A DNA stretch of 64,000 nucleotides, from the NCBI RefSeq assembly GCF_013426205.1, contig NC_089425.1, positions 3,038,001-3,102,000 of the forward strand, given 5' to 3'. A program made the translations under genes and the position numbers. This document shows, piece by piece, positions 38,786 through 50,126 of this stretch. This DNA is from Metarhizium brunneum. Its lineage: Eukaryota > Ascomycota > Sordariomycetes > Hypocreales > Clavicipitaceae. The notes beneath the pieces were generated by a model that was not told where the DNA came from, made no database searches, and saw nothing but the letters and a program-made list of their open reading frames with translations. How positions within the stretch are numbered: the first letter of the stretch is position 1; every line of letters starts with the position of its first letter.

Positions 38786-39367
38786 GATGGGCTATTTGAG
38801 TATTCAAATGGTGTAGCTACTGCGACCGTGGCAGGGCAAAGATGTTGGACAATGAAGGCTTGTCGCCGGCCAAGTTGACCACTTGGCATGTGGCAGGAAG
38901 TGGGCTGTGCCAAACAGGCTCAACGTCATCTTGAAGGTTTGGGGGGAGAGTCTCGGATGGTACGCTGTGTCAACAAGGTCACTTGATAGCTGCGAAAAAA
39001 AATTCACATACTATCAATCAGAGGCTACCTAGCACTGAGATCAATTCACACAAGAAATGGCCAATGTAACACCCATCACTACCAGAAGAAGGCTTCGACG
39101 ACAGCTGTTCGGACTTGCGCCACCCGTGGAATGGAACCGTTGTAGCTTAGTCAGCACGCCACTGGCACCCCGCCATTGACTCACTTGAGCAGCTGCCTGC
39201 GGGGCCATTTCCATTAAACGCGCTGGACGCGTCGCGACGTCTAGATTATTCACGGTCATCGCTTGAGAAGGCTGTCCTGCGTAGGCTCACGCACCACCTT
39301 CACAAATTATTCGTCGAGACGAGAGCAAAGCACTTTTATATCGTCAATACGAACTGATCTAGCCATT
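38786..39367. promoter_or_regulatory. Shared divergent promoter of the dienelactone hydrolase-like gene and RPA1
   Basis: 582 bases between two divergent starts. It holds an MluI cell-cycle box (39227-39232), a TGACTCA word (39177-39183; this matches the CPC1/Gcn4 core) and CG-rich TCGCGACG next to the MluI box. The cell-cycle box is 136 bases from the RPA1 ATG, so it most likely serves RPA1. Confidence 0.5.
39227..39232. promoter_or_regulatory. MluI cell-cycle box ACGCGT upstream of RPA1
   Basis: ACGCGT is the target of MBF-type APSES complexes (Mbp1/Swi6) that switch on DNA-replication genes at G1/S; yeast RPA genes carry such boxes. On the minus strand the eight bases ACGCGTCC also satisfy the StuA response consensus WCGCGWNM. 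Use in this organism is inferred. Confidence 0.5.
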
Positions 39368-41387
39368 ATGGATGCCGCGTCTGCCCTATCGAGGGGGTCC
39401 CTTGAGTACGTCTTTCCGCATTCACTCCCGTCGGGCATCGTTTGAGGCCTGGACAAATGTGTTGACTTTTTATTCTAGTGTCATCTTCAACGACATCGAC
39501 AAAGCAGCGAAGCTCTTCCCCGTTCCTGTTATGCAATGCCTCCAAGTCAAGCCTATGGGTGCTTCGGCTACTGGAGGCGAACGATACAGACTGGTCATGA
39601 GCGACGGCGACCACTATGTTCAGGCCATGCTTGCAACGCAGGCAAACCACGTCATTCACGAGGGAAAGCTTGTACGAGGTAGTTTCGCTCGTGTCAAACA
39701 GTATAACCCTCAGAACTTGAAGGGAAAGAAGTAAGTCGACTCCCTCGGACATGAAACTCGTGCGCCGCCTAACAGCAGGCCAGCATTCTCGTCATCCTCG
39801 ACCTCGAGGTCATTGAATCCCTGGGCGTGCAAGAAAAGATTGGCAGCCCAACGGCTGTCGAGACCAATGATGCCAAAGAACAAACCATCGCTAGCAACGA
39901 CTTTTACGGAACTAAGAAGGAAGAGAGCAAGCCGCAGGCTATGCCTTCAAGGCCAGCGGTTCACGACGGCGGCAACATCTATCCTATCGAAGGTCTCTCA
40001 CCCTTCCAGCACAAGTGGACGATCAAGGCGCGAGTCACAATGAAGTCGGATATCAAGACATGGCATAAGCCCACAGGAGAGGGCAAGCTCTTCAGTGTGA
40101 ACCTTCTCGACGAGAGTGGTGAGATCAAAGCCACTGGATTCAACGACCAGTGCGACGCGTTTTATGACCTCCTGCAAGAAGGTTCCGTCTACTACATTTC
40201 CAGCCCCTGTCGAGTGAATCTGGCAAAGAAGCAGTTCTCCAATCTACCAAACGATTACGAAATCACATTCGAGCGAGATACGAGAATCGAAAAGGCCGAG
40301 GATCAGACGAATGTGCCCCAGGTCCGGTTCAACTTCTGCACGATCCAGGAGCTACAAAATGTCGAAAAGGACAACACTGTTGACGTCATTGGCGTTTTGA
40401 AGGACGTTGGCGAAGTCAGCGAAATCACCTCCAAGGCGTCTGGCAAGCCCTTCCAGAAGCGAGAGCTCACTCTGGTTGATGACACGGGCTACTCTGTGCG
40501 CGTAACCGTCTGGGGTAAAACCGCCAACTCGTTCGACGCCAACCCCGAATCCGTAGTCGCCTTCAAGGGCACCAAGGTGTCCGACTTTGGCGGCAAGAGC
40601 CTCAGCCTCCTGTCGTCTGGCACCATGACGGTCGACCCCGACATCCCCGACGCCCACCGCCTCAAGGGCTGGTACGACTCCTCCGGGCGGACGGACAACT
40701 TCGCCACGCACCAAAATATGGCGAGCATGGGCAATGCCGGGGGCCGCGCAAACGAGAACAAGACCATTGCCCAGGTCAAGGAGGAGAATCTCGGCATGGA
40801 CGCCCCCGCCTACTACTCCATCAAGGCCACCATCGTCTTTGTCAAACAAGAAAACTTCTGCTACCCCGCCTGCTCCAAGGAGGGCTGCAACAAGAAGGTG
40901 GTCGAGACCGGGGATGGATGGTACTGCGAGAAGTGCAGCGTGTCCCACGAGCGCCCTGATTACCGGTACATCGTGTCGCTCAACGTAGCAGACCACACGA
41001 GCCACCAATGGCTCAACTGCTTCAACGAGACGGGCGAAGCCATCTTTGGCATGTCGGCCAACCAGCTTATGGAGCTCAAGGACAACGACGATGCCAAGTT
41101 CATGGCGGCGTTTGAGGCCGTGAATTGCAAGAAGTTGAATTTCAGGTGTAGAGCGAAGATGGATAACTTTGGCGATACGCAGAGGTATGTACGGTTGTGT
41201 TTGTCTTAATCTTTTTTTTAAAAAAAAAAAAAAAAATAGCGTCCTGGAGCATGTTTGTCCGTGGACTCGAGACTAATTTTTCTCACACAGGGTCCGATAT
41301 CAAATAATGAGCGCAGCGTTCTTGGATTTCAAGAGCGAGGGCAACAAGTTGGCCGAGTTGATCAAGCAGTATGACATGAATGCCTGA
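39368..41387 (+). CDS. RFA1: Replication protein A large subunit
   Basis: The 70-kDa subunit of the heterotrimeric single-strand DNA-binding complex used in replication, repair and recombination. Exons 39368-39405, 39479-39730, 39784-41184 and 41291-41387 give 595 residues, the usual length. In order: RPA1 N-terminal OB fold (VIFNDIDKAAKLFPVPVMQCLQ, YRLVMSDGDHYVQAMLATQ), linker, DBD-A (HKWTIKARVTMKSDIKTWH, FSVNLLDESGEIKATGF), DBD-B (TSKASGKPFQKRELTLVDDTGYSVRVTVWG), and DBD-C with the zinc ribbon C-x4-C-x12-C-x2-C (about 461-482; CSKEGC and WYCEKC) and QWLNCFNETGEAIFGM. The end KLAELIKQYDMNA is typical. An MluI box in the promoter fits G1/S expression. Confidence 0.97.
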
Positions 41388-41763
41388 GTGTGTGCGAGAG
41401 AAACCCTAACCCTAGGCGGAGGGGATTTGACGAACAGTATGAACATGTATATTCACTAGTTGTGAAAGAAAGAAAGAAAGGAGGAAGGGGGGTTCAGGAG
41501 ATGCAGACGGGCGCAATCAAAGGATACGGGTCACGAGGGCTGTCGGCGGATCATGGGCTATTATATCAGTTGACGGGTAAAATGAAAGGGGATCTTCCTG
41601 TACTTCCCGACAACTTCTGTTTTTATTATAATGTCCATCACTTGTCGGTTCCCTGATGTGGGTGATAATTTTTACCCATCTTTTTATTTTACTTGTTCTC
41701 ATATATTGATTGATATTGACATCTATACTTGCTCAACATGGGTATCGTTCTGATGTGGTTCAA
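41388..41763. other. Convergent 3' flanks of RPA1 and the proA gene
   Basis: 376 bases with no coding frame. It includes a GAAA tetramer run (about 41465-41480) and a two-unit CCCTAA word (about 41404-41415), too short to be telomeric. Confidence 0.7.
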
Positions 41764-43256
41764 CTAGGCAATGGGCAGCTTCTCGTGTTTCCACGGCCGC
41801 TTGCCCTCTCCGTCGCCATAGGCAGCGGTGGCCTGGTAGTCCCCCCTAATCTTGTACTTGTAGATGGTCAGGCCCTCGAGGCCGACGGGGCCACGGGCGT
41901 GGATCTTGTTGGTGCTGATGCCGACCTCGGTGCCGAAGCCGTAGCGCATGCCGTCTGCCACGCGCGTCGAGGCGTTCCAGTACACGCCGGCCGAGTCAAC
42001 CTGGTTCATGAAGCGCTCGGCCTCGGCAGCGTCCGCCGTGAGGATGGAGTCGGTATGATGCGAGCCGTGGGTGTTGATGTGCTCAATGGCCTGGGCGACG
42101 CCGTCCACCGTCTTGACGGCGAGGGTTAGACCCAGGAACTCGGTGTCAAAGTCGGCGGCGGTAGCGTCCCTGACGTCGACGCCGGCGAGGGACGCCAGGG
42201 CCGCCTTGCTGGCCGGGTCGCAGCGTAGCGACACGCCCTTGGCCGCGAGGGCGGCGGCCACGGCGGGGAACGAGGTGCTGAGGGCGGTGTCCTGGACGAG
42301 CAGGGTCTCGAGGCTGTTGCACCCGGCGGGATAGCTCGTCTTGGCGTCGACGACGGCGGTGATGGCTTTTTCCGGGTCGGCGGTGGCGGTCAGGTAGATG
42401 GCGCAGATGCCGTCTGCGTGGCCGAGCACGGGGATCTTGGTCGACTCCTTGATGTAGCGGACGAGCTCGTTGGAGCCGCGGGGGATGACGAGGTCGATGT
42501 AGCGGTCCTGGGCGAGGAGCTGGGCGATTGCGTCGCGGGTGGTGACGAGCTGGATGGCTCCGTTGGGGACGTCTGTCTTTGCGAGGGCCGACGAAATGAC
42601 CTTGGAGATGGCGACGAAGGACTTGGTGGACTCCTTGCCGCCTACATTGTTCCCGTGAGCAAATGGTTCCTTTTCGTTCAAGGGGGATATATAATTCGCG
42701 TGGGCGCAGACGTACCTTTGAGAATGGCAGCGTTTCCAGACTTGACAGCCAGACTGGCGATATTGGCAATGACCTCGGGGCGCGCCTCAAAGATGATGAG
42801 GATGACGCCAATGGGACAGGAGACCCTCTCGAGGATGAAGTCGTCGTCGAGCTTGGTCCGCAATTGAATGTTTCCAACTGTTGCCTGGGTTAGGCGGGTC
42901 TGCGTAATTACACCTGTGATCTGACCCTTTTCTTTGGCCAAGAAACAAAACATACCTGGGTCTTCCAAATCCCTCACATCCAAGATGCCCTTCAACATAT
43001 CGTCCCACTTGCCCTTTTTGCCGAGGTCGAGTCTGGAGACGAGAGCCTCGCTGAGGGAGCCGTCGGCGGCGGCCTTTTTCGCGAGCTCTAGGTCGCGGGC
43101 GTTGGCGGCGAGGATGTCGTCCCTGGCGGCGGAGAGGGCGGCGTGGATGGCATCGAGGGCGGCATTGCGCGCCGAGGCCGGCAGCGAAGCCAGTGCAAAC
43201 GACGCCGTCTTTGCCTCCTTGGCGGCAGCCTCTGGCGTTGCGTTGGTGAGAGACAT
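41764..43256 (-). CDS. PRO2: Gamma-glutamyl phosphate reductase
   Basis: The second enzyme of proline synthesis: it reduces gamma-glutamyl phosphate to glutamate semialdehyde with NADPH. Exons on the minus strand are 43256-42956, 42877-42716 and 42641-41764, giving 446 residues, close to the yeast protein. Signatures: DPVGNIQLRTKLDDDF, RVSCPIGVILIIFEARPEV, NIASLAVKSGNAAILKGGKE, VIPRGSNELVRYI, the catalytic Cys in YPAGCNSLETLLVQ (about 260), and the C-terminal GFGTEVGISTNKIHARGPVGLEGL that closes the aldehyde dehydrogenase fold. The second acceptor is preceded by another possible AG, but only the chosen one keeps the family sequence PVGNIQL. The gene is separated from the divergent MFS gene by 1.3 kb. 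Confidence 0.96.
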
Positions 43257-44588
43257 TTCTGGAGGGGTTGGGGGATGTTTGAGTTGGAATGGGCTGCGTC
43301 GCGGGGGAGGATTTGATGGGTGGGCGGGCAGGAGCAAATGACGGAAAGTGCGATGACGTTTGGTGGTTAACAAGTGGTTGCCCCGCCGAGGGGTTTCTCA
43401 AGCATCCGTCGAGTTCATTCAATGTTCCGTGGCTGAGGCCCATCCGATGCAACTTTCGCCCCTTGATAAAAAGAGGGACTCGGCTGTCTATTATATATGT
43501 AAAAGTGAGTGTAGCTTGATTGTAAAAAGGCCGTCGACATGCCACATGTCGAAACTGTCCGTCGTCTCTCATCCCGCCCGTATGCAACCCGTCGGGAAGT
43601 ATAGGACATGCACACATGAAGCCATGGCTTGTGACGAACAGCGTTGCCGAGCGTCACTTTTCACAACGCCATTGGCGCCCTGCTGAGTCCTGGACATGGC
43701 TACGAAAGCAGGAGTGAATAGACGAGATAGCCATCAACATGGTCGGAAAGATAGGCATGTAACCATGGCTGAATTTAAGCATCTATGACAAGGCGTCTCC
43801 GGCACCCAGTAGTCGAACTTGACTCTTGAGTGGTAGCGGCTGCGTCCGGATCTGTCCCAGCTAGCCCGGGGGTTCGCCAGATGTGGACAAGACATGGTTT
43901 TTTGAGTAAACAACACCCGAGAAGAATCTCACGGCGGCAGATGGGAACGGGGACGCTTCACCCCGCATTGCCAACTACCAAAAAGGCAATAAATAGGGTT
44001 AGTGAAGCGACACGGCGACCTGACACTCCTGAGTCCCGACTTGGGCATCTTCATCTTTGCCAAGACTCTAGCGGGGCCGCTCACGGTGGCATCCCGACGC
44101 TTCAACCCGTGCGGTATCCGCAGTCAAGAGCATCCAAGGCACTTGACAGACAACAAACTAACCAGACCAAAAATGTCCGGCTGCGCATGGACACGCTCAC
44201 ACCCCCTAGCCTCGTCACCCCCAGAAAGCCAACGCTGCCGAGCCTCGGAACCCAACTGCTCTGTTCGGAGCTCCAAGGTGCACACGGGGACCGCGTTAGG
44301 CCTTTCCGTTGCCGAGTTTCTCCTCCCTGTTTTTCAGCCATGTCCCTGTAATGCTTATAGCGCCGTTAGTTTTCAAGATCTTTTTTTCCCTTTCTCTTTT
44401 CCTTTCCTTTCTTTTACTTCTTCTTCTTCGTCTCCTTTTTACAAAGAGCAGTCGTCTTTTCTGCCTTCTGCCGGCCTTGTCTCACATATCATGCGCTTCC
44501 GTCTCTGTGTCCCCAGATTCCCAAAGCCACCTGCGGCCCCCGCGCTCTGAAAGCCCACCAGCGCCCCCTCCGCGGACCAGAAGCACCA
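43257..44588. other. Divergent promoter interval between PRO2 and the MFS transporter gene
   Basis: 1.3 kb without a supported coding frame. Close to the transporter start (44370-44455) lies a long T/C tract of the kind seen at fungal transcription starts. Confidence 0.6.
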
Positions 44589-46564
44589 ATGCCCGCGGAC
44601 CTCGAGCAAGCACGCCCGGAGCGTGGCCAGGACGAAAAAACACCGCGCCAACCATCCACTGCGTCTGCGGTAGCGATAGAGACAGAAGAGACACCGGTGG
44701 CTCATGATGCCGAGAAGCGTCTGCCCGCGTGCGCTGCCACCCCGGTGAGCAAAAGCGCCCCCGGCCAAGACGGACGCACCCGGCCCGATGCCGATGCCGA
44801 GGCCGGGATCCTCTCCGGCGGCGACGGCGGAGGCCGGACCGCGTCCCGCGCATCCTCGACGACACGCCCCGGGACCGTGGCCATTGTGCCGCGCGCGCAG
44901 AGAAGAGGCCTGTTTGCGGGCCTGGCCATCACGCCAGAGGTCGAGAGGCCGTACGACTACAGGAATTCGACGAAATGGGGCATCACGGCGACGATAGCGC
45001 TGGCGACGCTGGCGGCGCCTATGGGGTCGTCTATTTTCTACCGTTGGTCTCCCTCCACCGCACTCGTTTGAATTACCCTTCGCCACCCCTTCTCTTTTTC
45101 TTTCCTCTGCGCCAACATGGCCCTTTTTTTTTAACCTTCTCTCTTCTAATGGCCGCAGCCGCCCTCCACGGACTCACCGTCGAGTTCAACACGTCGTCGA
45201 CCGTCGCCAACCTCTCCGTGGCGCTGTACATGCTCTCCATGTCCATCTTCCCGCTGTGGTGGTCGTCGTTTTCCGAGGAGTTTGGCCGGCGCAGCGTGTA
45301 CCTCGTGTCGTTTATGCTCTTCGTCGTCTTCGCGGTGCTGTGCGCCGTCAGCCAGAGCATGGCCGCGCTCGTCGTCTTCCGCGTCCTGACGGGCGGCGCG
45401 TCGGCGAGCGTCCAGGCCGTCGGCGCCGGCACCATCGCCGACATCTGGGAGAGCTTCGAGCGCGGCCGCGCCATGGGCATCTTCTACCTCGGCCCGCTGC
45501 TGGGGCCCGTCATCTCCCCCGTGCTGGGCGGCGCGCTGTCGGAGAGCCTCGGCTGGCGCGCGTGCATGTACCTCCTCGCCGGCTACGGGCTCTGCGTGCT
45601 CGCCATGCTGCTGCTGTTCTTGCCGGAGACGCTGCCGCGGCCCGCCAAGCCCGATGCCTCGACCGCCCCCCTGCGGCGCGTGCCGACGAGGGAGTCGGCC
45701 CGGCTGCGCTCGAGGCGGCTCGCCGGCGGCCTCAAGCGGTTTCTGGTCGACCCCCTGGCCGTGCTGCTGTTCCTGCGCTTCCCGCCGGTGCTCATCACCG
45801 TCTGCCTCGCCGCCATTGCCTTTGGCGCCCTCTTCGTCGCCAACGTCTCCATCCAGCAGGAGTTCGGCAGGGCCCCGTACCGCTTCGGGCAGCTCGTCGT
45901 CGGGCTCTTGTACTTGCCCCCTGGTCTGGGGTACTTCCTGGCCTCTGTCTTTGGCGGCAGGTGGATCGACAGCATCATGGCCCGCGAGGCGGCGAGGGCG
46001 AACCGCTACGACGAGCGCGGCAAGCTCATCCTCCTGCCCGAGGACCGCATGCGTGAGAACATATGGATTGCGAATACCCTCTACCCCTGCGGTCTGCTCC
46101 TCTTCGGATGGACCCTCGACTACGGGATCTTCTGGTTCGTGCCCTCCATCGGCTCGTTCCTCTTTGGAATCTCCTCCATGCTCGTGTTTGTAAGTTGCCC
46201 CCTTTAGAGCCCCCCCCTTTTTTTTTCTTCATTACCCTGTCAGAGGGACTGCAGACGGGTAGTTGTATCGTTGGACTAACTGGCAAAACCCGGAAAAAAG
46301 AGCACGGCTACGACGATGCTCACGGAGTTTGTGCGCAAGAGAAGCTCCGCTGGGGTGGCTGTCAACAACTTTGTCCGCAACATCCTCAGCTGCGTGGGGA
46401 CCATTGTGGCCGCGCCGTGGGTTGATGCCATTGGCGTGGGATACGTCATGACCGCAGTGGCCTTGTTTTGCATCGTCGCTGGATATATCGGCATTTGGAC
46501 GCTGCGCCGGAATGCGCCCAGGTGGAGGAAGGAGATGGACAAGGCGTTGAATGGGTTGGGCTGA
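44589..46564 (+). CDS. MFS drug:H+ antiporter, DHA1 type (Qdr/Dtr1-like)
   Basis: A plasma-membrane 12-helix exporter. Exons 44589-45042, 45159-46189 and 46301-46564 give 582 residues. About 125 hydrophilic N-terminal residues precede helix 1 (KWGITATIALATLAAPMGSSIFY). The joint to exon 2 restores YPALHGLTVEFNTSSTVANL; its donor is the unusual GTTGGT. Family hallmarks: LYMLSMSIFPLWWSSFSEEFGRRSVYL (helix 2-3 loop), RVLTGGASASVQAVGAGTIADIWE, ERGRAMGIFYLGPLLGP (motif C region), and a large central loop rich in Arg/Pro before helix 7. Relatives in yeast (Qdr3, Dtr1, Aqr1) export drugs, polyamines or weak acids. The substrate cannot be told from sequence. No resistance or secondary-metabolite genes adjoin it. 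Confidence 0.9.
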
Positions 46565-46846
46565 CATTTGGCATGCATCATGGGCGTCTGGTATTGGCAT
46601 GTAGCCTGCGAATTTCTAGGCGATGTATGATATATGGCGTTTTTCATGAATTTGCTTTCTTGGATGCCGACCAAGAGGGTGGTTCGTCTCGTCGTAACAA
46701 TGTGAACTTGATCATGGTTGCCCTTTCGTCATCGTTCAGTGTCGCTTCCCGCCGGCAGCTGAAGGATGCGTCGTCATCCCATATATGTGTGTAAATGAAT
46801 ATGCCCCTACCCTCCCATCACCATCACAGGCCCTGTCATCCACCAG
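46565..46846. other. Convergent 3' flanks (MFS gene and PLP-enzyme gene)
   Basis: 282 bases; nothing coding is seen. Confidence 0.6.
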
Positions 46847-48072
46847 CTACTCAGAAAACAACCTCCCAATCGCATCAGCCCCTACATTCCCACCGCTGAA
46901 AACAATCCCCAAGTCCCACCCCCGATCGCCTGCCTCCCTCTCCACCATCTCTCTAAAATCCTCGTCGAACAACGCAACCGCCAACCCAACACAGGCACTC
47001 GGCTCGACAACCACCTTCATCCTCTCCAGCACCAGCCTCATGGCCTTCTTAATCTCCTCCTCGGTAACGCTATACATCCCACTGACCAGCCTCTTCTCAT
47101 AAATCACTTTCCACGGCCACTCGCCCACGGGCGTCCTCAACCCATCAGCCACGGTGAGCGAACTCACAGCCGCCACCCTCTCACCCGTCTCATACCCGCG
47201 CTTACCGTCGTCCGCCCCCTCGTAGGAAGGTTCCGCCCCAAAGACCTTTACGCCCGTTCCCTCCGCGGAGAGTGCTACGCCAGAGAGCATGCCGCCGCCA
47301 CCGCAGGGGGCGACGATGGCGTCCAGGCCCTTTGTCGAAGGCGCCGCGTAGGGGTCCAGCCGGGACTGCAGCTCGGCCACCTGCTCCTGCAGCTCGATCC
47401 CCATGGTCCCCTGGCCGAGCATGATGTCCGGGTGATCATAAGGCGGGACGAGCCGCGCGCCCGTCTCAGAAATGACCTTGTCGGCCATGGCCTCGCGCTC
47501 CACCGAGGTGCTCCCGCTGAAGTAGACGGTTGCGCCGTACCCCCTTGTGGCAGCGATCTTCTGCGGCACGGAGATGGTGGGCATGACTATGTGCGCTTTG
47601 ATGGAGGACTCGCGGGCAGCGAGGGCGAGGGCCTGCGCGTGGTTGCCTGCGCGGGTTAGCATGCCCCGAAGAATGCGTGAGGGAGAGAGAGAGTACGAGA
47701 GGGACCATGAGGCCGGGCGAGAACTAACTTACCAGAACTATGCGTAACAACTCCCCTCTCCTTTCCGCCGCCCTCAACCCACCCCTCCTCCATCATCAGC
47801 CTGCCCAGCGCATGAAATGCCCCTCGGACCTTGAACGCTCCTATTCTCTGCAGGTTTTCACATTTAAACCACAACCTAATCTTTGGCCTGGCCGGCCTCC
47901 TGCCCTCGAAACGGGTGCCCTTGAGATCATCGGGAGACCGGGGCGTAGATGCAAGACCAGAGAGGGTAGTGTTTGTGAGCACGGGGGTGCGGTGAATGTG
48001 TGGTTTTATGAGGTCGTGAGCGGCCAGCACGGACGCACGGGACAGAGGGAGCGTGGTTGATATGTCGGCCAT
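46847..48072 (-). CDS. PLP-dependent threonine/serine dehydratase or serine racemase-like enzyme
   Basis: A fold-type II pyridoxal-phosphate enzyme. Exons on the minus strand are 48072-47733 and 47646-46847, giving 379 residues. The PLP-binding Lys is in RIGAFKVRGAF (Lys81), followed by THSSGNHAQALALAA (split by the intron). VMPTISVPQKIAATRGYGATV matches the family. The phosphate-binding tetraglycine is in VAPCGGGGMLSG (about 229-232), and FSGGNVGAD lies near the C terminus. There is no ACT-like regulatory domain, so it is not the biosynthetic threonine deaminase (Ilv1). Candidates are catabolic threonine dehydratase, serine racemase and the yeast Sry1 3-hydroxyaspartate dehydratase. An insertion of Arg/Pro-rich residues at about 45-65 precedes the substrate pocket and looks lineage-specific. 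Confidence 0.88.
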
Positions 48073-48544
48073 GTTGGGGGGACGGAGTGGTTCTGGGAAG
48101 CCGGGACTTCCAAGTTTGATGATGAGTGATGCTGGTGAGAGGGGGAGATGGTGAAATGGGGGGTCTAGGGCCCGCTCCGATTCCGCAACAGTTTAGCACG
48201 ACATGTCTGCCAAGTTTAAACCGCGATAAATAAATCCCCGAGCGTTGGATAATGCATAAATATCTAGACCTGATTACGCTGATTCGCTCTTTTGCACCGA
48301 GTGCCAACCTCGCAAAATGCCAAGTTTCCTCCACCATCTCATTCGCCAGAAACGATGCCCATCCTCTATCATGCACGTTGATGAACTCCCGACCCAAGCA
48401 GACTGTGCCAGATTTTCTCGTCTTGTCGTTGCACACAACCCCCCTGAATATTTCCTGTTCTAGCCTCACCAGATAGCTTCACCTCACCCTGCCATTCCGC
48501 GATGCTCCTTGGTTTTCAACACGTTGAACCGCCGATCGGCCAAT
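48073..48544. other. Promoter of the PLP-enzyme gene / 3' flank of UBC12
   Basis: 472 bases, tandem orientation. No coding frame that I can support. Confidence 0.6.
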
Positions 48545-49493
48545 CTACTTCGATACGCGGTCGTATGATGTACCCTTTATGGTTCCTCCATTCATAGACG
48601 TTCGTACGTTACGTCTAAATCCTTCTCTGTTGCCTCTCAAGTCCTCGGCGGCTTCTTTGTTTAGAGGGTCGGAGGCGTTCGGCTCTAGGAAAAGAAACTA
48701 CAGCCAAGCATTAGCAGCCTGTTCTCTCATGGGGGCTTTGTGTAAAAGCCTCGGCCTGAAATCTGACGGAGCAGGTCCGAAGCGCCTTGGCAATCCGAAC
48801 CGCTATCCCAGGTTTCAAGCTCGGAGCGGCATAGACCCATACCTGTAGTCCCACGATCACTGCATTCAGATTCAAAACTGGTTTCCAGTCCTCCCTCAGA
48901 ATATTCAGGCACACCTTGCCCTCTAGATCAATATTCGGGTGGTAAATCTTCTCTCTGCACCTTACTTTCGGGGGCTCGTGCGGAAAGTTCTGGTTAATGG
49001 CAAAGTCAAACATGAACCGGCCGTTGCGGTACATGCCCTCGTCAGGTTCAATAGTCAGGACAAAGTTGAGAATGTCATCCGGATCGGGAAACTCGGTTCT
49101 CATTGTTGAACCGAGAGATAATTCGGAGAGATCTGGTGTAGTGAAAATTATTCTGTCAGCACGCCCGTATCTGCCTCAACCGTTATTGCATCTCCCACCA
49201 AGGTAGTCTGCCATCTTATCCCCTCCCCAAGTACACAAGCTCTCAGACACAATGATAGCTCAGTCTGGACGCATACGTACCCTTTTGAACTCGCAGCTGC
49301 GCGGCCGTAACTTTCTTCTTCCGCCCACCCGCGGCTTGACCCTCTGCATTCTCAGCCTGCTTCTGCTCCTTTTTCTGCAAAAAAAAAAAAACAACAAAAA
49401 CAAATTAGCGCCATTCAGAAAGAAGAAAAAAACCCACAAAGACACCCGAGATTTACAGATGGAGGTCCATACCATAGACCAAATCTTGAACAT
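48545..49493 (-). CDS. UBC12: NEDD8-conjugating enzyme E2
   Basis: Transfers NEDD8/Rub1 to cullins, activating SCF-type ubiquitin ligases. Exons on the minus strand are 49493-49473, 49374-49281, 49132-48843 and 48697-48545, giving 185 residues. The first exon is just MFKIWSM; this Met-x-Lys-Ile/Leu-Trp start is the UBC12-specific N-terminal extension that docks on the NEDD8 E1. Then follow [49 protein letters not shown] and the active-site Cys113 in [16 protein letters not shown]. The last exon is [20 protein letters not shown] and ends near DRVSK. The third intron (48698-48842) contains an earlier AG but only the acceptor at 48698 restores VGLQFLFLEP. Confidence 0.96.
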
Positions 49494-50126
49494 CTTGGCT
49501 GGTCGTGAATGGCCCGCCTGAGGAGGGGGCCCAAGTCTCTCAAAGCAAAGAAGCTGGCGATATGCTCTAGGAGGCAGGAGTGGGAAAAAAGGGGGGAATA
49601 AGGCTATAGAAGCGGAATACTGCAATAGGGATATGCCCGTCAATAGGCCTTTGGAAGGGCTGTTGATCGTAGGTGCTGAGACCTTATTTCGCAGGTTGGT
49701 AGGTAGAGAATGTCGGTGTTGGTCATTGCCCATCGCCACCAGGCACCGCAGCCCACCAGGCCGCTGATGACGAGGTTAGATAAGATAAGCACGCACTTGG
49801 CACAATTTGCCGAAGTTTATGCGTCACACCTTCCGGTGCCAATTCCAGTTCGTCAGTCGCTTTCAGTTATCGCAGTTCGGATAATTGATTCAACAAGGGC
49901 ATTGAATCCGTGATGAGGGAAAAAAAAGGAAGCTCCATTTAACATCGTCCATACGTTTAAAATCAATATTTCTCATGCATTAATTTTTAATACAAAAACG
50001 TTACAAAGAGAGGTATTCGCAAATGAGCCAATTTTGTCTACAAGTCGACATCCGTGATGATACCCTTTCAACACCACCGCTTTCCCTCTTTCCAAATGCT
50101 GTCCACTCTTTTTTGCCGTGTACGCC
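49494..50126. other. Promoter of UBC12 / 3' flank of the chitin synthase gene
   Basis: 633 bases with no supported frame. The part next to the chitin synthase stop (about 49920-50000) is AT-rich, as expected for a 3' UTR end. Confidence 0.6.

Noticed and set aside
41404..41415. Telomere-like CCCTAACCCTA word
   Set aside because: Only two units in a 3' flank; true interstitial telomere tracts are much longer.
44439..45086. Long antisense frame over the transporter N-terminal exon
   Set aside because: Shadow of GC-rich coding sequence; the plus-strand reading gives a known transporter family.
36427..50126. A secondary-metabolite cluster around the MFS transporter and dienelactone hydrolase-like genes
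   Set aside because: Neighbours are housekeeping genes (RPA1, PRO2, UBC12); no polyketide synthase, peptide synthetase, terpene cyclase or pathway regulator is present.
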